DNA of 21,123 nt from Candidatus Ryanbacteria bacterium RIFCSPLOWO2_12_FULL_47_9c (GTDB lineage Bacteria > Patescibacteriota > Minisyncoccia > Ryanbacterales > GWA2-47-10b): NCBI GenBank assembly GCA_001821795.1, contig MHOB01000019.1:15975-37097 (forward strand), read 5' to 3'. The notes beneath the pieces are model-generated. The model did no database searches and had not been told where the DNA came from. It saw nothing but the letters and a program-made list of their open reading frames with translations. Both the position numbers and the translations under genes were made by a program. This document shows positions 8,909 to 16,390 of the stretch, in pieces; positions within the stretch are counted from its first letter, which is position 1; each line of letters starts with the position of its first letter.

Positions 8909-9927
8909 ACGTCGCGATTAACGGTTTTGGCAGGATTGGCCGTCTTTTTTTTCGTCAGGCGTTTGGCGTGGCTGGTATAAACATCGTCGCCATAAATGAT
9001 CTTGGCGATGTTGACAATCTCGCTTATTTGTTAAAGTTTGACAGTATTTATGGCACATGGAATCACGACGTGCATGCTGATATGGCATCTCGCGCACTTT
9101 TGGTTGACGGCATAAAAATTCCGTTTGTGGGCGAAAAAGAAGTCGCCAAACTTCCATGGCGGCAGTACGGCGTTGATGTCGCTGTCGAGTCCACGGGTCT
9201 TTTTGAATCTTTTGAAAAATCACGCGCACATATTATTGCTGGTGCAAGGCGCGTGGTGATAACGGCTCCCGCAAAAGACACCGACAGTAAAGATGCGCGC
9301 ACGATTCTCATGGGCGTCAATGACAGTGATCTTGCAAACTGCGTTATATCTTCAAATGGTTCATGCACAACCAATTCTGTTTCGCCAATCATGGCAATTT
9401 TGTCGGAAAATCCCGGCATAGAAAAAGCGATGCTTTCAACGGTGCACGCATATACTGCAACCCAGCGCATTGTGGATGGACCGGATGCAAAGGATTGGAG
9501 GAGAGGGCGCGCAGGAGCGCAAAATATTGTGCCCTCCACGACCGGCGCGGCGATTGCCGTAACTCGCGCCGTACCCGCACTTTCTGGTAATTTTGACGGC
9601 GTTGCGCTTCGCGTACCGGTGCCCATCGGCTCACTTTCCGATATAACATTTGTTGCCAAACGCGCGACAACCGCAGAAGAAATCAACTCGATTCTTCGCA
9701 GTGCTGCCCAAAACCCCCGCTGGAAGGATATTTTGAAAGTGAGCGACGAGCAGATCGTGTCGTCTGATATTGTGGGTGAGTCCTTTGGCGCAATTATTGA
9801 TGCAAGTTTCACGCGTGTGGTTGGCGGCAACCTTGTAAAAATTCTTTCTTGGTACGACAACGAATGGGGATATGTGCACACGCTTGTCATGCACGTTAAA
9901 AAAATTAGTGAAATGCTCGGCGTATGA
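8905..9927 (+). CDS. gap: Glyceraldehyde-3-phosphate dehydrogenase, type I
   Basis: 340 aa, the usual length. Catalyses NAD-dependent oxidative phosphorylation of glyceraldehyde 3-phosphate to 1,3-bisphosphoglycerate in the cytoplasm. NAD-binding INGFGRIGR at the N-terminus and AINDL, whose Asp is typical of NAD-specific forms. Catalytic Cys154 in SNGSCTTN, catalytic His181 in VHAYTATQ, and the C-terminal signature YDNEWGY. The second cysteine common in the family (SCTTNC) is serine here, which does not remove the catalytic residue. Start chosen at the ATGA overlap with trxB; GGGAG lies 7 nt upstream. Its own TGA overlaps the rpiB ATG in the same way, so translation is probably coupled along the operon. 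Confidence 0.97.
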   Translation: MNVAINGFGRIGRLFFRQAFGVAGINIVAINDLGDVDNLAYLLKFDSIYGTWNHDVHADMASRALLVDGIKIPFVGEKEVAKLPWRQYGVDVAVESTGLFESFEKSRAHIIAGARRVVITAPAKDTDSKDARTILMGVNDSDLANCVISSNGSCTTNSVSPIMAILSENPGIEKAMLSTVHAYTATQRIVDGPDAKDWRRGRAGAQNIVPSTTGAAIAVTRAVPALSGNFDGVALRVPVPIGSLSDITFVAKRATTAEEINSILRSAAQNPRWKDILKVSDEQIVSSDIVGESFGAIIDASFTRVVGGNLVKILSWYDNEWGYVHTLVMHVKKISEMLGV

Positions 9928-10367
9928 CAATATTTCTCGCGGCCGATCACGCTGGATTTGAATTAAAAGAGTTTATAAAAAAAGAGCTCGAATCCAAAGG
10001 GCATAAGATTGTCGATAAGGGGGCCTATATGCTTGAGCCGGAAGACGACTACCCGCTCTATATGAAAGCAGCGGCGCTTGAGGTGCAAAAAAATCCTGAA
10101 TCACGCGGTATTATTTTCGGCGGTTCCGGTCAGGGCGAAGCGATTGCCGCCAATCGTTTTCGGGGCGTAAGAGCCACGGTATATTATGGCGGCAATAAGG
10201 AAATTATTGTGCTTTCCCGCGAGCACAATGACGCAAATATTCTTTCGCTTGGGGCAAGATTTCTTTCAATTTCGGAAGCGCAAGAAGCGGTGTTTCTTTG
10301 GCTTGAGACGAAGTTTTCGGGCGATGAACGGCATAAGCGACGGATTGGTGAGCTCGATGAATCCTGA
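9924..10367 (+). CDS. rpiB: Ribose-5-phosphate isomerase B
   Basis: 147 aa. Interconverts ribose 5-phosphate and ribulose 5-phosphate in the non-oxidative pentose phosphate pathway. The N-terminal AADHAGFELK and the phosphate/substrate loop GGSGQGEAIAANR are typical of the RpiB/LacAB family, as is SREHNDANILSLGAR. The loop has Ser68 and Glu72 where the E. coli-type enzyme uses a catalytic Cys (CGTGIG). This matches the Mycobacterium tuberculosis-type RpiB, in which a glutamate is the base. The ATG overlaps the gap stop (ATGA), and the stop lies 3 nt before the next start. It supplies ribulose 5-phosphate to the epimerase and ribose 5-phosphate to transketolase, both encoded just downstream. 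Confidence 0.95.
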   Translation: MTIFLAADHAGFELKEFIKKELESKGHKIVDKGAYMLEPEDDYPLYMKAAALEVQKNPESRGIIFGGSGQGEAIAANRFRGVRATVYYGGNKEIIVLSREHNDANILSLGARFLSISEAQEAVFLWLETKFSGDERHKRRIGELDES

Positions 10368-10370
10368 ACC

Positions 10371-11015
10371 ATGACGGAAATAATTCCCGCAATCAATGTC
10401 GACACTTTTGATGAAGTCGTGCGACGGATAAAAATGACAGAAGGCCACGCCGTGCCGATGGTTCATATTGATGTCGCCGATGGTTCTTTTACCCCGAAAG
10501 CAGTTTGGCACGCAGCGGAAGATTTAAAAAAAATTTCATTGCCCCTTGCCGTTGAGATCCATTTTATGGTTAGAGAACCCGAGAAAAAGATCGGGCCGTG
10601 GCTGACCGCGCCAATTTCGCGGATAATTTTCCATGTTGAGGCGGCGGAAGATCCCCGCGCGCTTATGAGTCGGATACGGGGTGCAGATAAGAAAGCCGGT
10701 GTTGCGATATGCCCTGAGACGCCGTGCGAGACGCTTGTTCCGTTTATCGATAAAGCGGATTTACTTTTACTGCTTGCAGTATCCCCGGGTCCATCGCATC
10801 AGGAATTTGATCGGACGATCCTGAAAAAAATTTCATTTCTGCGCGAGAAAGCGCCGCAATCTATTATTGAAGTTGATGGCGGGATAAAGATCGGTATTGC
10901 AAAAGAATGCGCCTGCGCTGGCGCGTCGGCGCTTGCAGTTGCGTCGGCGCTTTTTGATGCGCGAGAGCCATTTGATCAATCGCTGAATATTCTCCGAGAG
11001 GATGCCGAAACATAA
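10371..11015 (+). CDS. rpe: Ribulose-phosphate 3-epimerase (divergent)
   Basis: 214 aa, TIM-barrel length. Interconverts ribulose 5-phosphate and xylulose 5-phosphate, the transketolase donor. Metal-ligand positions of the family are recognisable: H and D in VHIDVADGSF (~33-42), H in IHFMV (~63), and D in IEVDGGIKIG (~164-173). Two features are unusual. The N-terminal strand reads PAINVDTF instead of the common SILSADF, and the loop usually NPGFGGQ is SPGPSHQEF. The catalytic framework seems complete, so I call it a divergent active Rpe; another sugar-phosphate epimerase (allulose 6-phosphate type) is the alternative. It lies 3 nt after rpiB and overlaps the next gene by 14 nt. Confidence 0.88.
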   Translation: MTEIIPAINVDTFDEVVRRIKMTEGHAVPMVHIDVADGSFTPKAVWHAAEDLKKISLPLAVEIHFMVREPEKKIGPWLTAPISRIIFHVEAAEDPRALMSRIRGADKKAGVAICPETPCETLVPFIDKADLLLLLAVSPGPSHQEFDRTILKKISFLREKAPQSIIEVDGGIKIGIAKECACAGASALAVASALFDAREPFDQSLNILREDAET

Positions 11016-11994
11016 ACAGTGGTTTGTCGTTTTTCTTGCAGGTTTTTTTATATTTTTTATTTCTTGGATCGGCGATTTTACTCCTTCTTTGTATGTACGA
11101 AGCGCGCGTGACCGAGAAACGCTTGATTCTACTATAAAACTTGTGTTTGTTGGCGATGTCATGATGGATCGCAGCGTGCGGCGCGTTGTGGAAACCGATG
11201 GTGCCGGGGACTACATGTTTTTGTTTAAATATATCCGTGAAATGCTTGTTGGCGCCGACATTCTTTTTGGCAATCTGGAAGGGCCAATATCGGATATAGG
11301 CAAAAGGCGTGGCTCTATTTATTCGTTTCGGATGGATCCGATTTCTGTGGAGGCCCTCCGTGGCGTTGGTTTTGATATCGTGTCTCTTGCAAATAACCAC
11401 ATGGGCGATTACGGGCGGGAAGCGATGGAAGACACATTCTCGCGTCTGGGGAGCGCCGGAATTTTATATGTGGGTGCGGGTAAATCAGAGAATGAAGCGA
11501 TTGCCCCCGTTATTCTTGAGCGCGGCGGTACACGGGTCGGTTTTCTTGCTTTTTCTGATGTCGGTCCCGTATGGATGCGGGCTGGTCCCGCTCTTTCCGG
11601 TATTGCACTCGCGGATCCCGATATTATCACAAGCGCAATTCGACAGGCACGCATGAGCGTTGATATACTGGTAGTGTCATATCACTTTGGCGAGGAGTAT
11701 AAAACGCATTTTCAAAAGAGGCAGGAAGATCTTGCGCATAGGGCGATTGATGAGGGTGCGGACATTGTAATTGGTCATCATCCGCATGTCCCCGAAGAAA
11801 TCGAGTATTATAAAAACGGTGTGATTGCCTATAGTTTAGGGAATTTCATATTTGATCAGGCATTTTCGGCCGATACAAAGAGGGCGTTACTTTTGAAAAT
11901 TACTCTCGCGAAAAAAAAGATAATTGCAGTTGAACCCGTCCCCATTGTTTTCAACGAGTACTTTCAGCCGATAATAAAAACTCTGCAACATTAA
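11002..11994 (+). CDS. CapA-like metallophosphatase-fold protein, membrane-anchored
   Basis: 330 aa. One N-terminal hydrophobic helix (~7-25) after a basic start places the rest outside the cytoplasmic membrane. The PGA_cap/CapA domain follows (~48-300) with the family motifs VGDVMMDR, FGNLEGPI, SLANNHMGDYG and IVIGHHPHVPEE, and a late YSLGNFIFD. CapA is linked to poly-gamma-glutamate capsule formation; many bacterial homologues have unknown substrates, and no capB/capC partner is visible here. It sits inside a carbon-metabolism operon, overlapping the rpe end by 14 nt; the 8 nt before transketolase hold no clear Shine-Dalgarno. A role linking central carbon supply to envelope polymer metabolism is inference. 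Confidence 0.88.
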   Translation: MPKHKQWFVVFLAGFFIFFISWIGDFTPSLYVRSARDRETLDSTIKLVFVGDVMMDRSVRRVVETDGAGDYMFLFKYIREMLVGADILFGNLEGPISDIGKRRGSIYSFRMDPISVEALRGVGFDIVSLANNHMGDYGREAMEDTFSRLGSAGILYVGAGKSENEAIAPVILERGGTRVGFLAFSDVGPVWMRAGPALSGIALADPDIITSAIRQARMSVDILVVSYHFGEEYKTHFQKRQEDLAHRAIDEGADIVIGHHPHVPEEIEYYKNGVIAYSLGNFIFDQAFSADTKRALLLKITLAKKKIIAVEPVPIVFNEYFQPIIKTLQH

Positions 11995-12002
11995 ATAAAA
12001 TT

Positions 12003-12890
12003 ATGGCTTATCTGACAGACGAACAAACAGCATATCTTTCCAAAAAAGCAAATGAAGTGCGTGCTTCGATAATTGAATCGCTTATTGCTGCGGGATCCGG
12101 GCACTCGGCTGGCCCCTTGGGCATGGCTGATATTTTTACCGTGATGTATTTCCATGTTTTACACCACGATCCGAAAAATCCGGGTTGGGAAGGCCGCGAC
12201 CGTCTTGTCCTTTCCAATGGACACATTTGCCCTGTCCAATATGCCGCGATGGCGCATGCTGGCTACTTTCCGATAGAAGAGTTAAAGACGCTTCGGAAAT
12301 TTGGCTCGCGCTTGCAAGGCCATCCGCACCGCAAAAAACTTCCCGGGATTGAAACGTCTTCTGGCCCGCTTGGTTCGGGTCTTTCGCAGGCGGTTGGCAT
12401 GGCAATTGCGGGGCGCATGGATAAGCTTGATATTTTTTTCTACTGTCTTACTTCCGATGGCGAGCATGATGCGGGACAAACATGGGAAGCGGCGATGCTT
12501 GCGGGCAGAGAAAAACTCTGGAATCTAATTCAGATTATAGATAGAAACAGCATCCAGATAGATGGTTTTACGGAGGATGTCATGCCGCTCGAGCCGTTGC
12601 GCGAAAAATACGAGGCGTTTGGTTGGCACGTGATTGATGTCGATGGGCATAATTTTGAGGCAATTGTTGACGCGGTTGAGCAAGGCAAGGCTGTTTACGA
12701 AAAACCGACGTTTATCATTGCACATACGATTCCCGGCAAGGGCGTTGATTTTATGGAACGCAAGTTTGAGTGGCATGGTAATCCTCCGGGCAAGGGTCCC
12801 GAAGACCGTGTTCCAAAAGACAAACAGGGAACGGAAGCGCTTCGCCAGCTTCGGACATTGGGCGGGAAGATCAGGAGCGAACATGAGTAA
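12003..12890 (+). CDS. tkt: Transketolase, N-terminal (TPP-binding) subunit
   Basis: 295 aa, corresponding to the first half of full-length transketolase (~650 aa). GSGHSAGPLGMADI, SNGHICPVQYA and ETSSGPLGSGLSQAVGMAIA are transketolase signatures. The TPP/Mg motif is SDGEHDAGQTWEA ending in DRNSIQIDG; its first residue is Ser rather than the usual Gly. Pairs with the C-terminal half at 13072-14070 to transfer two-carbon units between sugar phosphates. Split transketolases are known in archaea and various bacteria. No clear Shine-Dalgarno before the ATG. The last 8 nt overlap the start of a small membrane-protein gene that separates the halves. Confidence 0.95.
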   Translation: MAYLTDEQTAYLSKKANEVRASIIESLIAAGSGHSAGPLGMADIFTVMYFHVLHHDPKNPGWEGRDRLVLSNGHICPVQYAAMAHAGYFPIEELKTLRKFGSRLQGHPHRKKLPGIETSSGPLGSGLSQAVGMAIAGRMDKLDIFFYCLTSDGEHDAGQTWEAAMLAGREKLWNLIQIIDRNSIQIDGFTEDVMPLEPLREKYEAFGWHVIDVDGHNFEAIVDAVEQGKAVYEKPTFIIAHTIPGKGVDFMERKFEWHGNPPGKGPEDRVPKDKQGTEALRQLRTLGGKIRSEHE

Positions 12891-13071
12891 CTCAAGTCTC
12901 AAAAGTGAGTATAAGCTTGCGGTTGTTGGGGTGCTTTCGCTTTTGTCTGCTATCTTTATGATGTGGCAGTTGTCCGCAACGACCAACGAACTTGATAAAA
13001 TATTTCGTGAACAGGAAAGTCAGTATGACTTTATGCTTAATACTATTCGTGAGTCGAGGGAGAAACAATAA
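12883..13071 (+). CDS. 62-aa single-pass membrane protein between transketolase halves
   Basis: The ATG at 12883 is preceded by AGGAG (12873-12877) with a 5-nt spacer, the clearest Shine-Dalgarno in the operon. It overlaps the upstream stop by 8 nt, and its TAA touches the next ATG directly. The protein has a short polar N-terminus, one hydrophobic helix (~11-30, KLAVVGVLSLLSAIFMMWQL) and a charged, probably helical tail of about 30 residues. I do not recognise a family. The strong ribosome-binding site, exact fit between neighbours and sensible membrane topology argue for a real gene. The tail could form a coiled coil and oligomerise; a membrane tether for the adjacent enzymes is only a guess. 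Confidence 0.75.
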   Translation: MSNSSLKSEYKLAVVGVLSLLSAIFMMWQLSATTNELDKIFREQESQYDFMLNTIRESREKQ

Positions 13072-14070
13072 ATGATTGTACCAAGAGCACATTTGGTGCC
13101 GCACGTGTTTGATCGAGCGAAACTCGAGGGAAAGCCAACGCGCATGGGGTATGGCGAGGGGCTTGTGAGTGCGGCCGATGAAAATAAAAATATAGTCGCA
13201 CTTTGCGCGGATCTTACCGAATCGACCCAGACACACCATTTTCAGAAAAAATATCCTGACCGCTTTGTTGAAATGGGTGTCGCCGAGCAGAATCTTGCAT
13301 CGGTTGCTTCTGGTATGGCTGCGATGGGCAAAATCCCTTTCATTGCTTCCTATGCAATGTTTAGTCCCGGAAGGAATTGGGAGCAGATTCGGACAACAAT
13401 TTGTTATAATGAGCAAAATGTGAAAGTTGTCGGAGCGCACGCAGGAGTTTCAGTCGGGCCTGATGGCGCAACGCATCAGGCGATAGAGGATATAGCAATA
13501 ATGCGCGTTATTCCGCATATGGTAGTTCTTTCGCCCTGTGATGCCTTGGAAGCAAAAAAGGCGACGATTGCTGCCGCACGGTTTTTGGGCCCTGTATATA
13601 TTCGTTTTCACCGCGAGAAGACGCCTGTATTTACGACCGAGGAGACTCCATTTGAAATCGGGAAAGCAGAAATTTTCTTTGAGCCATCGGGCGAGCCGGA
13701 TGTCGCAATCATTGCAATGGGACCCCTTGTTCATAACGCACTTCTTGCCGCGGAAGCGCTTGCGAAAGAGGGCGTGGGTGTTCGCGTGATAAATTCGCCG
13801 TCGGTAAAACCGCTTGATGGAATGATAGTTGAAAAAGCCGCAAGGGACGCGGGGTGTATTGTCACCGTCGAGGAGCATCAAATTGCGGGCGGGCTTGGTT
13901 CCGCCGTAGCGGAATTTCTATCTTCAATATATCCTGTGCCGATTGAGTTTATTGGGATGCGTGACAGGTTCGGTGAATCTGGTGAGCCGGATGAGCTTGT
14001 GGAATATTTTGGTATGGGAGTTTTGAGTATTCAGGAAGTGGTGCGAAAGGTTATGAAAAGAAAGAAATGA
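13072..14070 (+). CDS. tkt: Transketolase, C-terminal subunit
   Basis: 332 aa, covering the pyrimidine-binding and C-terminal domains of transketolase. The catalytic glutamate that activates TPP is in VEMGVAEQNLASVASGMA. Further family motifs are GAHAGVSVGPDGATHQAIEDIA, seen in pieces around residues ~122-145, YIRFHREKTPVF, and VTVEEHQIAGGLGSAVAEF in the C-terminal domain. It needs the N-terminal subunit (12003-12890) for activity. Its ATG abuts the stop of the 62-aa gene, with GGGAG 9 nt upstream. Its TGA overlaps the next start (ATGA). 1-deoxyxylulose-5-phosphate synthase shares this architecture, but the split form and the pentose-phosphate neighbours favour transketolase. Confidence 0.95.
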   Translation: MIVPRAHLVPHVFDRAKLEGKPTRMGYGEGLVSAADENKNIVALCADLTESTQTHHFQKKYPDRFVEMGVAEQNLASVASGMAAMGKIPFIASYAMFSPGRNWEQIRTTICYNEQNVKVVGAHAGVSVGPDGATHQAIEDIAIMRVIPHMVVLSPCDALEAKKATIAAARFLGPVYIRFHREKTPVFTTEETPFEIGKAEIFFEPSGEPDVAIIAMGPLVHNALLAAEALAKEGVGVRVINSPSVKPLDGMIVEKAARDAGCIVTVEEHQIAGGLGSAVAEFLSSIYPVPIEFIGMRDRFGESGEPDELVEYFGMGVLSIQEVVRKVMKRKK

Positions 14071-15062
14071 GATACGACTTTGTCTCGATTGGTGACGTTG
14101 TCACCGATGTTTTTATCCGGCTTTTACCTGACTCCGCACGCGTTATTGAGGGGACGGAGTGGGATCTTTTATGTATGAATCATCCGGATAAGATACCTTT
14201 TGATCGGACGTATATTGTACCGGGCGTGGGAAACAGCGCAAATGCCGCGGTGTCTGCCGCGCGTTTGGGGCTTTCTGCGGCGTTTGTGAGTAATATCGGG
14301 GATGATAAATCAGGACAAGAGATGCTGGATCATTTCAAGGCAGAAAAAATTGGAACGGAATATATTGTAAAACACAAAGGGAAAGCTTCCAATAATCATT
14401 ATGTTCTTTGGTACAAGGACGACCGTACGATTCTCATCCATCATGAGACTTATGAATATCATCTTCCTGCACTCGAGGAGCCGCGATGGATTTATTTTAG
14501 CTCCGTTGGAGAGCACGCGATTCAATATCATGATGATATTGCGGAATACGCGCGCCTGCACCCGGCGGTGAAGATGGCATTCCAGCCGGGCACGTTTCAG
14601 ATCAAGCTCGGCGCGAAAAAACTGATGAATATTTATGCGCGATCCGAGCTTTTTTTCTGTAACCGTGAAGAAGCGCAGGAAATTACCGAAAGCACGGACA
14701 ACGACATCGCAAGACTCGCACGCGCAATCCATACGCTTGGCCCCAAAATCGTTGTCATTACGGACGGAAAAGACGGAGCGTATGCGTCAGATGGGGATAC
14801 GGTGTGGTTTATGCGCAATTACCCCGATCCTCAACCGCCGCTTGAGCGGACAGGAGCGGGTGATTCTTTTTCTTCTACGTTTACCGCGGCTCTCGCGCTC
14901 GGAAAATCAGTTACCGAGGCGCTTATGTGGGCTCCGATCAACTCGATGTCCGTGGTTCAGTATGTAGGAGCGCAGGAGGGGCTTTTGCGAAGATCGCAGC
15001 TTGAAAAATATCTTGCCGATGCGCCATCAGATTACAAGCCAAAAGCATTCGCAAAGATTTAG
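14067..15062 (+). CDS. PfkB/ribokinase-family sugar kinase
   Basis: 331 aa. N-terminal SIGDVVTDVF and the glycine motif VPGVGNSANAAVSAARLG match PfkB family signature 1. GAGDSFSSTF (GAGD at residues 264-267) is signature 2, with the catalytic Asp267 and anion hole. The family phosphorylates sugars or nucleosides with ATP in the cytoplasm. The substrate cannot be read from sequence alone. Position between transketolase and class II aldolase makes fructose 6-phosphate (phosphofructokinase-2 type) or ribose attractive, but this is inference. The start overlaps the transketolase stop (ATGA), and the TAG stop lies 1 nt before the aldolase ATG. Confidence 0.88.
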   Translation: MRYDFVSIGDVVTDVFIRLLPDSARVIEGTEWDLLCMNHPDKIPFDRTYIVPGVGNSANAAVSAARLGLSAAFVSNIGDDKSGQEMLDHFKAEKIGTEYIVKHKGKASNNHYVLWYKDDRTILIHHETYEYHLPALEEPRWIYFSSVGEHAIQYHDDIAEYARLHPAVKMAFQPGTFQIKLGAKKLMNIYARSELFFCNREEAQEITESTDNDIARLARAIHTLGPKIVVITDGKDGAYASDGDTVWFMRNYPDPQPPLERTGAGDSFSSTFTAALALGKSVTEALMWAPINSMSVVQYVGAQEGLLRRSQLEKYLADAPSDYKPKAFAKI

Positions 15063-15063
15063 T

Positions 15064-15933
15064 ATGATTGTATCGTTAAAAAATATACTCTTGCGCGCAT
15101 CTCATGAGGGATGGGCGCTCCCACACTTTAATATTCCGAATCTCGAAATGCTCAAAGCGATTATTGAAGCATGCAGAGACAAAAAATCGCCGGTTATGAT
15201 CGGCACGTCCGAGAGCGAGCGCGAATTTATCGGACTCGAACAAGCCGTTGCGCTTATTAAAAGTTATCGTGATGAGTATCAGCTGCCGTTTTTTCTGAAT
15301 GCCGACCATACCAAAAGCGTTGAGAAAGCGCGCCTTGCGATTGATGCCGGATACGATTCTATTCACATCGATCTTTCCAAAAAGAATCTTGAAGACAATA
15401 TTCGTGAAACAAAGGAAGTAGTTGCCTACGCGCGCGCAAAAAATCCGGATATTTCAGTTGAGGGTGAAATCGGTTACCTCGTAACCGATTCATCGAAAGT
15501 TTGGAAAAGCGCGATCGAAGTTCCGCCAGAGAGCTTAGCAAAACCCGAAGATGCAGGCCGTTTCGTGGCGGAAACTGGCGTGAATCGCTTGGCGCCAGCT
15601 GTGGGCAGTATTCATGGCATTGCGCTCAACGAGCCGCATTTGCACATAGATTTAATCAGGGCGATAAAGGCCGCAGTGCCGGATACGGCTCTTGTGCTTC
15701 ATGGGGGATCGGGCGTTCCACGCGAACAAATCCGTGAAGCAATTCCCGCTGGCATCTCCAATATTCATATCTCGACTGACTTGCGTGTTGCGTTTGTAGA
15801 CACGCTTCGCGAAGAGCTTGAAAAAGAAAAAGACGAGTATGCGCTTTACAAAATTATGGAGCCCGAAATTGAGGCGGTCAAAAAAGTCGTTGCGTTACAT
15901 ATAGATCTTTTCGGAAGCGCGGGGAGAGTGTAA
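15064..15933 (+). CDS. fba: Class II fructose-bisphosphate aldolase
   Basis: 289 aa from the ATG at 15064. I chose this over an upstream in-frame TTG (15001) because that extension lies inside the kinase gene and is not aldolase-like. The enzyme cleaves or forms fructose 1,6-bisphosphate from dihydroxyacetone phosphate and glyceraldehyde 3-phosphate using zinc. Visible residues: Asp81-His82 (NADH context), Glu133/Glu135 (VEGEIGYL), His184 (GSIHG) and His213 (LHGGSG), matching the zinc and catalytic positions of the family; STDLR (~238-242) is the C-terminal phosphate-binding motif. Tagatose-bisphosphate aldolase is a close alternative. It connects the pentose phosphate enzymes upstream to GAPDH. 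Confidence 0.94.
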   Translation: MIVSLKNILLRASHEGWALPHFNIPNLEMLKAIIEACRDKKSPVMIGTSESEREFIGLEQAVALIKSYRDEYQLPFFLNADHTKSVEKARLAIDAGYDSIHIDLSKKNLEDNIRETKEVVAYARAKNPDISVEGEIGYLVTDSSKVWKSAIEVPPESLAKPEDAGRFVAETGVNRLAPAVGSIHGIALNEPHLHIDLIRAIKAAVPDTALVLHGGSGVPREQIREAIPAGISNIHISTDLRVAFVDTLREELEKEKDEYALYKIMEPEIEAVKKVVALHIDLFGSAGRV

Positions 15934-15934
15934 T

Positions 15935-16288
15935 ATGCTTTTTTGGAAAAGAATTATACGGGATCTCGCTGTGATAGCGGTTATCATTATTGTTGCGGTG
16001 TCCGCGTTTTATGTTTATGACTTATATAGGAAACATGGCTGCGGTAAGACATATGTATGCGGTAATGTCATTGTCCTTTTTCGAGACAATATATCAAAAA
16101 GTCAAATCGTGGACTTTCTGAGAAGAAATAATCTAGAAATAAAGCCGGAAACATCAGGTGTGCTTCTGGAGATAAACAGCGTTGTGGTTCTTGTACCTGT
16201 CGGGCAGGAGAAGGAATGGGTTGAGAGACTGAAACAGTATCCGGAGATCGAAAACACAGGTCTGAATGGAATAGGGCACATATTTTAG
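15935..16288 (+). CDS. Membrane-anchored protein with I9/propeptide-like domain
   Basis: 117 aa. A basic start, a hydrophobic helix (~8-28), then about 85 residues predicted extracytoplasmic. The soluble part reads VIVLFRDNISKSQIVDFLRR...VVVLVPVGQEKEWVERLKQYPEIENTGLN, with the beta-alpha-beta spacing and the P-x-I/V-E-x-T/A ending seen in subtilisin propeptides (inhibitor I9, fervidolysin-type prodomain). A stand-alone, membrane-tethered I9-like domain could act as a protease inhibitor or chaperone; no protease is encoded in this window. Starts 1 nt after the aldolase stop and appears to be the last gene of the operon. The family call is by eye and moderate; the membrane topology is clearer. 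Confidence 0.7.
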   Translation: MLFWKRIIRDLAVIAVIIIVAVSAFYVYDLYRKHGCGKTYVCGNVIVLFRDNISKSQIVDFLRRNNLEIKPETSGVLLEINSVVVLVPVGQEKEWVERLKQYPEIENTGLNGIGHIF

Positions 16289-16353
16289 TAACCAATATTC
16301 CCTACTGCTTTTTATTGATACAGGAGGATGAAAAAATATTGTGGAAATCTTTT
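16289..16353. other. Intergenic gap after the carbon operon
   Basis: AT-rich spacer between the last operon gene and the next promoter. I see no convincing hairpin plus T-run terminator. An AGGAGG at 16322-16327 directly abuts an ATG opening an 18-codon frame, but the zero spacing makes it an unlikely gene. Confidence 0.5.
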
Positions 16354-16382
16354 TTGGTTTTTAGTTTGCAATTGTATACAAT
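16354..16382 (+). promoter_or_regulatory. Promoter of the D-2-hydroxyacid dehydrogenase gene
   Basis: A -35 TTGGTT (16354-16359), a 17-nt spacer and a -10 TACAAT (16377-16382). The ATG at 16391 lies 8 nt beyond the -10 box, so little or no 5' leader is expected and no Shine-Dalgarno is present. Confidence 0.6.
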
Positions 16383-16390
16383 AAATACCT

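Noticed and set aside
9063..9950. Antisense reading frame of 295 codons opposite gap
   Set aside because: Shadow of a conserved enzyme gene; no SD or promoter and low-complexity composition.
15001..15063. TTG-initiated N-terminal extension of the aldolase
   Set aside because: Encodes non-aldolase sequence within the kinase gene; the ATG at 15064 matches the family N-terminus.
16328..16384. 18-codon frame after AGGAGG (MKKYCGN...)
   Set aside because: The AGGAGG touches the ATG with no spacer, the peptide has no features, and the region contains the promoter of the next gene.
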